A stretch of 64,000 nucleotides of DNA from NCBI GenBank assembly GCA_911728435.2, contig OU452203.1, positions 21,348,293-21,412,292 of the forward strand, read 5' to 3'. The notes under the pieces were generated by a model. The model had not been told where the DNA came from. It did no database searches and worked only from the letters and a program-made list of their open reading frames with translations. Shown one piece after another: positions 1 through 11,400 of this stretch. Positions within the stretch are counted from its first letter, which is position 1, and each line of letters opens with the position of its first letter. The DNA is from Apoderus coryli (lineage: Eukaryota; Arthropoda; Insecta; Coleoptera; Attelabidae). Position numbers and translations under genes: made by a program.

Positions 1-191
1 AATTAAATTAATAATCTACGAAATTAAAATTTAAATGGTACTTCCGACTAGTTTGCGGCCAATGGCCTTAGTCTCAATCAGTCCAATTTCGATTCTGACA
101 CTTAAATCATTTGTGAGTAAGCTTAAGTCATTTTTCATTACTGAGCCATTTTACTCTATACAACTACTTAATCAAAATTAGAAAAAAAAGT

Positions 192-275
192 ATTGCCTGA
201 GGTGGGATTCGAACTCAGAACCATCCGCATGCGAAGTGCACGCTCTATCAATGTCGCCACAAAACCCGCTTTGAA
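192..275 (-). repeat. tRNA-derived SINE-like element, copy 1
   Basis: Read on the minus strand it has a B-box-like GAGTTCGAATCCCACC and an upstream TAGAGCGTGCACTTCGCATG stretch, in the order and spacing of a tRNA. It is followed by an A/T-rich tail (15-20 bp of T/A). The same arrangement recurs at 15773. It lacks a clean acceptor stem, so a SINE or tRNA pseudogene is more likely than a functional tRNA. Confidence 0.6.
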
Positions 276-667
276 AATATTGTATTATAATTGTAATAAC
301 ATATGTTGAAGATTAGAGAATAAGACAAGAGCGTTTTATTATAGTTAATTTTAAAGGTGTCATGTTTCGTTACAATAGTATCATCATCAGTTGCAAGCTT
401 AAAATGTTAAGACTTTTAAGTAGTTCATAGTGCAAAAAAATCATCACAAAAACATATACTTTCGATAAATCTACTTACATCAATCAAACCAAGAATATTA
501 AACTATCAAAACTCATTTTTATAGTAACGTACAATAATCTCGCCATTAACTTGTTCACCACCACCCTAAATTTGTCGCTCCCTCTCGTCCTCCTTCTCAC
601 ACCCTCTTCTAGCATCCTCATCGTCATTTCCATACTTTTCACACCCCCTTTCATATACAGAGCAGGT

Positions 668-760
668 CTAAGTACACTAGAGCTCGAACCACCCTCGAAA
701 TGGGGATTCGACCCCCACCCGCAGGGGAGAGTAACCCCAATTAAACTCTCTGGAGGCTCC
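668..760 (-). repeat. SINE-like or TE fragment with B-box-like sequence
   Basis: The minus strand shows GGGTCGAATCCCC and, further on, GGTTCGAGCTCTAG, within an unusually GC-rich 90 bp. The two B-box-like words suggest a tRNA-related repeat. It could also be an unrelated GC-rich TE piece. Confidence 0.3.
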
Positions 761-879
761 TTCAACGTACGAAGTACAAATGTCGATGTACAGGACGGAG
801 TATAGGTGCTGACTTTATGCCCGCTTTTATACACTTTGAATTTAATTAGGAAAATGTTTCGCTGCAGATTTACAACATC

Positions 880-898
880 AGACAGACAGACAGACAGA
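880..898 (+). repeat. (GACA)n microsatellite
   Basis: Four to five perfect GACA units in the groucho intron or downstream part; a simple repeat with no further signal. Confidence 0.8.
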
Positions 899-1162
899 GG
901 CAAATGTTATCTAAAAATAGTAATAGAATCTATACAATTAACCCTTGATGTTTTAATTGTAATCTACATGATTTCGTGATCTACTGAAATTGATCTCCAT
1001 TATTAACCTTAATAAGCCTCGTCCAATGCTTGACTCAAAAAATTCATAAGCGCTAGAAGTCTCGGCTATGCTAGACTATCCTAAAAATTTGCAAAGAGAG
1101 GTAGCACTGCACATAGGAGGTAAGGCTTGTGCGAATTAAGGAAGTTCCATATATGCGCCATC

Positions 1163-1235
1163 GTAGATTATTTGGTAAAACACCTGACCGGCAATTGGGA
1201 GATGTGGGTTCAAATCCCGCTTGTATCAAATTTTT
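1163..1235 (+). repeat. tRNA-derived SINE-like element, plus strand
   Basis: TTTGGTAAAACACCTGACC is followed about 25 bp later by GTGGGTTCAAATCCCGC, the layout of A and B boxes, then by a T-rich tail. It resembles the tRNA head of an insect SINE. It belongs to a different family from the copies at 192 and 15773. Confidence 0.55.
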
Positions 1236-2168
1236 TTTAAATTTGTACATGTTAGTTTATTTTATTTTTTCTCACTCTATATAAGTTAAAACATTTCTGA
1301 AAAAAAAATCTATTCCATTGGTCCACTATATTTCATAGCAACCCCTAACAACACTTCATTTCAAATTTATGCCCGTATACCAAATTGACGAAATCTAAAC
1401 AGAAACATCTTGGTTTCGCATTCGCATTTAACGCTTCTAAGAGGGTTGTGAATAGTCTAAGTCTGAGATAGGGGAGGTGTTTCGCATAGTTTCAACGTCA
1501 TCCCCCCGTTTTCCCAGAAAGACACCATATCGTGTGTTTATGTGGCATACCAAATCTCTTAATCTCTCTCAATTAGTGTCTGTGTGCAAGTAGTCGAAAT
1601 ATAAGGGTTGGAATAGCTGGAGGGGTTGGTATTTGTGTGTCGAGGGTTGAAAGTGGATTGCTCGTATCTCTCGCTCTATATTCACCACCCCCTTTCACCG
1701 CGCGTACGGCTGTAGCGTGATTATCCTGATCCTCTCTCGTCGCCAACGCTATTTCACCACCCCAGTGTTTTAGGGGCAGTTTTTTGGAGTTTGTAAATTC
1801 CTACACCGAGACGAGATGGAAAGGAAGTAATCAGGGTGTATTTTTGAAAATTCTAAAGGAACTTTTAATAGACAAATCAGAATACAGTGGCGTACTCAGA
1901 ATTTTTTTTGGGGGGCTAGTGCATAATAGGAATAATTTTACTTACATGTCGTTCGTCCACTGAATTCATCCCTGAAAACGCGTTTCGAATACATCATCAG
2001 GTAGAGTTGGTGGTGAAGATCGATTGGAGACCAAAATATGAAACAAATAAATATAAACAATAATTAGAAAAACACAAAATATAAGTACAATTTCATTGTA
2101 TAAACATTTCTGACGCTGTCCTTCAAATTCAAGTCAAAATCGGTTTCATGCAAACCAAAAACACTTAC
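1236..2168. other. groucho intron between exon 6 and the next exon
   Basis: No coding signal. The stretch 1440-1760 is less AT-rich, with CT-rich and CACCCC-type words, and could be conserved regulatory intron sequence. 1885-1894 has the CAGTGGCGTA word seen at several TE ends. A TGATGATG...CGAAACG motif lies at 1981-2000 (minus). Confidence 0.4.
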
Positions 2169-2400
2169 CGCTATTCGATTTAACATCGTCAGACCGATGC
2201 ATTTCCGGTTTTGACGCTAACATAGACAACGGATGCTGAGCTGGTAATGCTCCAGACAAACCAAGTAGACTAGCTGCCGAACTAGGGGGCGCTCCAGCCA
2301 GTCCGGGATGTGGCATCATAGGAATAGGTGGCGCCGCGTGCGCAGGAAGTTGCTGCGCATGCATTTGTTGTAAAAGTCGTGGCAGGTCCGGTCGTTGTTG
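2169..2400 (-). CDS. gro: groucho exon 6 (GP region)
   Basis: A 232-nt exon after acceptor TTTGACAG, beginning [19 protein letters not shown] and continuing into a Pro/Ala/Gly/Leu-rich segment containing [17 protein letters not shown] and ending DDVKSNS. The donor is GTAAGT, one base into a codon. This is the linker that in the family follows the Q domain and binds histone deacetylase. The next exon is outside the window. Confidence 0.9.
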
Positions 2401-5400
2401 CTGTCAAACAGAAGTAAAACAATAGAGTTATTATAGAGGCTTTTGGCGCCCAACGTGGGGCTTGAACGAACTTAAATCTTTCTATATACGAACGCTGATC
2501 GAACAAACGTTTTGCTCACTTCAATATAAGCAGGATAGATAGATTGATAGATCCTAAGGAGCCTATGGTATTTAAAATTTTATTTACATAACTTTTTTAA
2601 GCACCTTCGTACTAAAATACTAGTAAAAAATGAAATATTTGCCATACAAAATGTTAAAACAAAAAAAAAACAATCTAAATATTTTCATTTTGATGTCATT
2701 CCAAATCCTGGGTTTGAAAAACTACCCCTTTCAATACGTTTGCGCTATAGGGGTGGGTTGTTCGAAATCGGCTTATCACCTCACTCTACCCTCTTTCTAT
2801 ACGCCATAAATATGTAATAAGAAAGTCTCGTCGGAAAAATAGAAAAGAACCTTCTTCGTCGTCCTCTGGGGGATAAAAGTGCTCTTGGAGGGTGAAATGT
2901 TGCGGATAAATCTGCTAAAGCACCCTTGTTGGAGGGTGGAAAGAGAATTTCGGAAAACGGATGAGGGTTTAGATTGAATGGAATAATATTAATAGTGATA
3001 CAGGATCGGTTTCAGTATACAATTAATATAAACTAAAATTATATGAAATGTAATTCTATGCTGAATGCGATCCTGTGTCATGTGTTTAAAAATATTAAAA
3101 CTGTAATAATATATAGTGTCCTATTTAAAATAACCTATATGTAGCTCCCTATTGACTTTAGTACAACCCTAAATTTTATTATAACGTAATTGGAATTGTA
3201 CAATATATACTCGTACTTTGAAAATTTCCTAAAATTATTATAGTATAGAGGAGACACACTGTATATTCTATTCCGTAACCATTGTTCAAATAAATACGCT
3301 TATATTTAAGTAATATTAAATAGAACATTTAGTTGGAATAAATAAATAAAAAGATTTTAAAATATTTGTTCAACTACTTAAGCACCATAATATCAAAGTG
3401 CTAACAAAAATAAATATTTTGCACTTTTATGTATTTTAAACCTTATAATTTAAGAAAAAAAATAATCCGGCTGTAATATTTATTTATTAGCATAGTTTAT
3501 GCTTGGCTAAATATTTGTTCAAGATAAAACTCATTAAACAATTAGTTAAGATGATTTTTAACGACATTATAATAATTGGTTAAGTTTAAATATTATTTCA
3601 TTCATCGTGTTTACATTTTCACAAAGATCGTCCAAGTAAGCAAAAGAACCGAAAAGTTTCTTTAAATACAAATCAATTTCGCATAATTATTTTACGTGAG
3701 CGAGTTTTATGAAACTTAAAACACGAACGGCGATTTTAACAGGACTACACATTAATAAATATTTGCAAAATTTTCTACTTCTAACTAAGATGTGTTAATT
3801 TTTGGCGCCCAACGAGCGGTAGCCTTATTTCTCCCTAAAATATCCATCAAAACCTTACAGTATATTGATCTATTTTTACATTAACAGGTCCAATGACCAG
3901 AGAGGATCTATTAACGTAAAAACAGGTAAATATACTGTAAGACTTTGATGGATATTATTGTACTAAGAAATAACGCTACTGCTCGTTCTTCTTCTTCTTA
4001 GGACGCCGTCTCCCTACGAAGGTTGGCGATCCAAATGGCTATTGTTGTGCGGGAAACCGCAGCTCTGAAAATTTCTATGGACGTCTGTCCGAACCATCTA
4101 CGTAAGTCCCTCAGCCATGAATTTTGTCTACGGCCGACTGACCGTTTTCCTTCGATCTTTCTCTCTATTATCAGGCGAAGAATCTCATGATATGTCCTAG
4201 GTACTGCAGCTTTCTCTCCTTGATTGTCGTGAGGAGTTCTTTGTGTTTACCCATTTGCTGCATAACCTCTATGTTTGTCTCATGTGCCGTCCAAGAAACT
4301 CGCAGCATTCGTCTGTAGGCGTAAATTTGGAACGCATCGATTCTCTTTTCTGTGGTTGCATCAATGGTCCAGCTCTCACATCCGTATAGAAGGACAGGGA
4401 AGATGTAGCAGCGAAGTAATCTAATCCGGAGGTCCAGGCTGAGGTCTCGGTTTGCCAGAAGTGTCCTCATGTTATTCAGAATTTTCCGTGCTTGCGCAAT
4501 ACTTGATCTAATTTCGGTCTTTGAGTCGCATTGCTGGCTGACGAGTACCCCCAAGTAATTTATAGATGACACTTGTGTAATGTGCTCTCCGTTGATCATT
4601 AGAGTAACGGGTCTTGGTGATTTTGAGAATACCATCAGTTTGGTCTTGGATGTATTCATATAAAGCCCAAAGTTCTCACTATACTCCACAATAAGGTTCA
4701 TAAGGGATTGAAGTTCTGTTATACTGCTGGCTATTACGACGGTATCATCTGCGTATCGAAGGTTACTTATATTGATTCTATTGATCTTTATGCCTGCAGT
4801 TGAATTTTCGAGAGCTTCGATGAATATTGCCTCAGAGTAGAGATTAAACAGTAGTGGGGACAGTACACAACCTTGTCGCACGCCCCTTCTTATTGCTATT
4901 TCTTCTGATGTGGACCCTTCGATTTTGACTGTTGCTGTTTGGTGCCAATAAAGTTCAGTAATGATCCTTAGATCTTGAGCTTTTTTATAATCGATAAAGC
5001 ACGCGAATACATCGACGTTCATGTCCCTACATCTCTGAGTCAGCACATTCAAAGAGAAAAGAGCCTCTCGGGTACCCGTTCCATTCCTAAAGCCAAATTG
5101 CGAGCAATCAATTACGGACTCACACTTTTTGTATATGCGGTTATGAATGATCCGCAAGAATATCTTCAAGGCGTGGGACATCAAACTGATCATGCGGTAT
5201 TCGTCACATTGTGATGCCTTGTTCTTCTTTGGCAAAGTAACAAAAATGGATCTCAGCCAGTCTGTGGGTATTTTTCCGCCTCTGTACATTCGGTTAAATA
5301 CAGTAGTAATGAGATTTAGACCAACCCCTTCCTCGGCAGCTGCAAGTTTAAATGTTTCCGCATGCACGTTGTCAGGACCAACTGCTCTTCTGTTCTTTTG

Positions 5401-8400
5401 TAGTTTAATTGCATGTTTGACCTCTTCTTTTGTAATTTCAGGAGCCCTTTCGTTGATTTCGTATATATCAGGGGGTGAGTCTGGTCTCATGTCATTAAAG
5501 AGATTTTCGGTATATTCTTTCTACCTTTTTAGTTTCTCATCTACTCCTATAAGAATTTCATTGTTGGAGCCCCTTAATATCCCACTATGACCTCTCCGCT
5601 GCCTGCCTGTAAGCTCTTTGATATTCCTGTGTAAGTTAAAGAGATCGTGCTTCTTCTGAAGTATTTCTATTTCCGTGCATTTGTTCGCCAACCATGATTC
5701 TTTGGCTTGTCTGCATTTCGCACGAATGAGCCTGTTAATTTCGTCATATTTATCTGTATTGTTGTTTTTGTTCTCTTCGTTCATTCATAAGTGTGAGGAT
5801 TTCATCAGTCATCCACTCCTGTTTTTTGGTGCTATTTGTAAATCCAATATCAGTCTCCTGGGTCGTAGTTAACGCCTTCTTCAGAGCTTCCCATGAAGAC
5901 TCAATGTCTTCATCTGATACGTTGTTTATTGTTTCTTTCAACCTGTTCTCAAGTTTTTGACTGATTTGAGTTCTTTCTGCCAGATTCTCGAGTTTCCCTA
6001 TACCAATACGTTTCTGTCGTGGGTCAATACGTTTCTGCTCGTTGGGCGCCAAAAATTAACACATCTTAGTTTTAGTGCATCAATAGAAATAGAAAATTTG
6101 AAGGCAACAGACTTGTTGAATAATTAATATTATTATTGATACCGTAAATACATGCACCCTTGCTTGCTTTTTATCGATCGATTTCCACCCCATTTGGAGT
6201 AGGTAGTAGTTTTGTGTGCAGATTTTTTAAACGTCCTTTTCTGCTTTTCCCGCTTTTACGCTATTGCCAAATGTCTTTTACTAAACCTAATTTTACCAAT
6301 GCTTCAAAATAGTTATAAATTTTTCTTTCCCTATGGAACAGTTATTATACGAGGTACGGTTAAAGATTTGGGATATTCATAATTCGCATCTACACGTTTT
6401 TAAAATATGAGGTGTAGTTTATAAGTAGACATGGTCTGTTTTTAATAATTTTGTTAATTTTTTAGTAAAAATAAGTAAATGTTTACCGATAATCTGTATT
6501 TTTATAGGTACAAGGTGTAATCAAAAATTGATCATCCACTCTTAAAAGCTTTAATAAATTCCATTGAAGCCCTGTGGTATGGAAAACATATTTCAAAACT
6601 GTTGTCCGATATATACCGAGTGTACCACCGAGGTAGATTATATCGGAACCCATAAGTCTTTGGTATTCGAAAAAAAAAATTGTGTTAACTAAATCGAGCA
6701 AGGGAAGGTAATTGAATATAATTTCAAGTTCGTAAAACGGTTAGGTGGAGCAATTAGTATGATATATCAATAAAATGCAATACTTTTGGAGCTAAATCAA
6801 GTTCAGTATTCAAGAGACATGTTTCGAGAAGCAACGTTCTCATCATCATTAGTGTAAAATGTAAAATACCAGAAAAACTTACCCCGATAATAGCATTAAG
6901 TTCTGTCATGGTAACTTGTTTCGCTCGTTCGACAGCTGTTGCTACTTGCTGTTGGTGTTCTTGCGATAGAAACGGTAGAATTTGTGCAATAATAGCATTC
7001 AGTCTCTTAGCAATTTCAGTCTAGAAGAAATAAGACGAAAATTAGTACAAAACAGGCGATCATATTTGGTGGATTAACGATATAATTCAACCTCGTATAG
7101 AAATAACAATTATGAATGTGGATACCACAGGTATTAAAGTTACAACCCTCTAATAAATAAAATCCACCCTTAATTCATTAAAAACATAGTAAACACACCC
7201 GGTACAGGACTGTATGTGTACGTCTTTAGAAATAAATGTTTGGCTCTTTCCGAGGTCGACAGTGGTTACTGTGGTCAAGCACCACCGACCGACACCCGGC
7301 GGTATCGGCGGCCTCTACATTCTCCCTGCCCCCACATTCGTTTTGGGTTCTCGGGGTGCGCATAACAAAGCCCAGAAACGGCAGAGGCAGTTAACGACCC
7401 CCCCGAATATCATCCCCGTTTCTAAACACCATCGAATTACTGGCGAATAACCACTAAAACCGCATCCAACCGCAGAATCCGACAGTGCAGAGCCAGTTTC
7501 GCTTTTCAAGCCGCTGAAATTTAATTTTCTTATACTAAAAGAAATAAAATATTGATTAGGCATGATTTGTTATCAGTTCCATTTGTATGCGTTTAATAGG
7601 GTCTAAAAAAATTAGAATCAAATAATATCACAGAGGTACAATAAATCAAATTACCAATTGTTATTTTGAAGAACAAATATTTCTAAACAAACTGTTTAAA
7701 AGATTGAGCTTACTTGCCTAAAAAAATCACGCAAATTTTTTAAAAAACATGAATCTTTTATAACTTGGTTCAGCCTATTTGCCCATAAAAATCCAATACA
7801 TCTTAAGCATTCTAAAAAGAGAGCTTAAAAATCTTACTAGATGAGTGCAAAAATTCTATTAAATTTCAATTACATATTTTAACTATTATAGATATTAGCA
7901 GGTAGTGAATTCTCGTCTCAGGTTTTATTGCCCATTTATTGGGGGTGATTTTAGCATGTTTTTGTAGATATATAATGGGAAATTCCCTACATGTGTGCTT
8001 GCGCTGTTTTTCTGAAGGCCATAAACAGGTAAAATATAATACATTCTCAATTATACTTAAGGAATTGAAAATCGGTAGACCTATTGTAGACAACATCGTC
8101 GCGGAAATGCAGGAATCGACATTTTGCACAAAATATGCAACCTAATTTGGAAGAACGGAACATGGCCTAAAAACTGGACTAACTCAATATACGTCCCACT
8201 TCACAAAAAAGGAGCAAAGGACATCTGTAAAAATTACCGTACAATAGCTCTCATCTCTCATGCTAGCAAGGTCATGTTGCAGATATTAGCCGAACGCCTT
8301 AAACCCTACATCCTACCACAACTGCCCCCGGAACAGGCAGGCTTCGTTCCGGGAAAGGGAACCAGGGAACAAATCTTGAACCTAAGGAAAATCATAGAAA

Positions 8401-11400
8401 AAGCAAGAGAATTTAACACACCAACTTATATGTGTTATATTGACTACACCAAAGCGTTTGACTGCGTGCGCTGGCAGAAATTATGGAGTACCCTAAAAGA
8501 AATGGGCATACCTCGGCATCTGATATGGATAATAAAAAACTTATACGACAGCAACAGCGGTCAAGTCAGAGTAGGAGACGAACTCACCGAACATTTCAGG
8601 GTCAGCAAGGGTGTTAGACAAGGCTGCATAATAAGCCCAATGCTCTTCAACATATATGGCGAATGGATTATGAGAAACGCCTTAGAGAACTGGAAAGAAG
8701 GAATAACCATCAACGGGGTCAAAATTAATAACCTTGGCTACGCTGATGACACCACGCTCATAGCTGCATCCGAAGACGAATTAAAAGAACTTATACAACT
8801 AGTGGAGCAAATGAGTATGGAAGTCGGTCTTCAAATGAACAAGTAGAAGACCAAGATAATGATAGTAGACCGACAGAACCGGAATAGATCGATAGTAAAG
8901 AAGATTGGTGATATCGAAACGGTAAACACGTACGTCTATCTAGGTTCTCTCATCACGAATCAGGGCGGAGGCAGCGAAGAAATCAAAAGAAGAGCCGCAT
9001 TGGCTAAGCAAGCAATTAACTAAGATATGGAAAAGTCATCGTATCACGCTCAACACAAAAATAAGACTGGTTAGGAGCCTGGTATTTTCTGTGTTCCTTT
9101 ACGGAGCTGAGTGCTGGACACTGAAGCAATCAGACAAAAAGAGGATAGACGCACTTGAGATGTATTGTTGGCATCAAATGTTGAGGGTCTCCTCGAACAG
9201 ATTAATGTAAAGAAAAGGCTACGCATCATAGTTTCAGAAAACATCGCCAAATTCTTCGGACATGTGATCAGAAGAGATGGGCTCGAAAAACTAACAATAG
9301 AGGTCATGGTACCAGGAAAGAGAAGCCGCGGAAGATCGCCAACAAGGTATACCGACCTGATCACCCAACTCACTGGCAGGACCTTGCCACAATCAATAAG
9401 GATGGCTGAGAATCGAAATTAATGGAGGCTGACAGTACAGGAGATTTCACGAAATCACGATGCTTGAAAACAAGCTACCGACTAGGAAGAGACACCTATT
9501 GTATAAATTAGAACATTTTTATTTTACTTTATCTAAAATTAATACATTTATATTTGCCCGTAATCAATTACACTTTTTTTTTTCTTTAGAGCTGAACTAT
9601 GGTTAATTGCTAGTTCAATATTATTAATAATTTTATTAATTTAAGCAAAAATGTAACGTTTGAACATCCATGTTCTAATTTCCCAAAAAAATATGTTACC
9701 AAATTATATTTTAGGTTAAGGTTATTTTATACATTAAAATTCATCAATAGAAATTTTAAAAATATAAATAAAATGATTATATGGAAACATGAATAAAAGT
9801 AAAAAAGTATTTGTTTGTTTTTATAATTAATAAAGATGTAATTCTATTATAAAATAATTCTATTACTTCCCTGTTTTTTACCTATCCTGTAATTTCAATA
9901 AAACGTAAATACGGATCTGTGGAGTATATTAAAAAATGGCTACCACCTGCCTCGCACAGGACAATAGAAAGTGGTGCGAGTTCATATTCTCTGTCTGAAC
10001 TATAGGGTTAGTATCGCTGTATTTCTATAAATTTCAATATCAAACATACTGAGTAGTTACAAAAATCCTTTTTCAATTTATCTACATGACCCTGTATACA
10101 AATTACAAACACAGACATTACCGATACTTAGTTTTACGTAATTCTCATTCGTCTAATTAACATAAAACAATTATTACTATTATTGTTGTGCTGGACGGTA
10201 AATCTAACAACAAAATTTCGAATAACTACTATCAACATGTTAAACAACTTTCAAAACAGTTGTTTACACGCAACATAAAACACAATCGATAATAAAACAT
10301 GTCGAGCGTTATATTTGTGGATTGAGGAATTTTATATGTGCATAAAATAGATGGCGCTACTACTACACGATTTATAGCAGGCATATACAGGGTCAAATAA
10401 GTTCAAATTTTAATATGAATAGAAATTAAAAGCAGAAATGAGGTAGTTCTGATTTTTTTTTGGTATGTTGTATCTGATAAGGTGGTAATAACAAATCCGA
10501 GTTTTCGACCTCGAAAGCCCCCCGGATCATGGTTAAATTGGCCTAAAACCACTAAATTTTTTTCACATTTTGTCAATTTGGACCATCAAGGACTAATGTA
10601 TCGGCAAAAGTCGTTATATATGGTTTTGAAGCTAACAAAATTTACAAAAAAACGAGACTAACTTGGTCTTTTTGGGTGCAGTAGTTTCTAGGATACATCA
10701 ATTTAAAGTTTTGCAAAATTTCAAAAAAAATAAAATTTTACAGTTTTTTCTCAGAGTTTGCCAATGTTGACTACTAAGGACTCATTTAATGGCAAAAGTT
10801 ATCATATACAATATTAAGAAGGACTAAATTTCCAACAAAATGACACTAATTTGGTTTATTTAGACCAAATAGTTCCTGAGATAGAGCTGTTTGAAGTTGA
10901 TGCACAAGTACTACCTTTGGATTTGTGGACTGCTCAAACAGCCTTAAGTCTTTCATGTATTTTTTCCATACATATAAGTTTCTAAAAATATCTACTGCCG
11001 GCTGTGCTAACACAAATATTTATTGAAAAATATACAAGATAGACGAATAAACACACACAAATAGAAACCTAAACAAACAAGGATATTCGGCTACCAACTT
11101 CCACAGAATAACATATACCCTTTTCTTTTATTTCTCTTAATTTTTACTTTGTTTGATTTTGTCTTTACTTTTCTAGCGAAAAAAAATATATAGGCGTGAT
11201 TTCTAAATATTTAGAAATCCAATTCTAAATTCTAACATGTACAGGATGAGCAAAACTCGATATTTTTATATGGGGTACAGCCAAAACCGTATAATCGATA
11301 GAGCAAATTTATTCTAAGTTTAACATTGGTTTTCTCTTGAACCCTGTAACATATTTACATGATTTTTTTTTTAAATGTAGCTTAACTCCTGGATAAGAGG

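Noticed and set aside
192..275. Functional tRNA gene
   Set aside because: Acceptor stem does not pair and similar copies are dispersed; SINE or pseudogene preferred.
3783..6071. A novel TIR transposon encoding a reverse transcriptase
   Set aside because: The 9-bp CTGCTCGTT duplication and the split arm show a LINE inserted into an older foldback.
7315..7563. 82-residue minus-strand frame in the GC-rich patch
   Set aside because: No family resemblance and no splice sites in phase with groucho.
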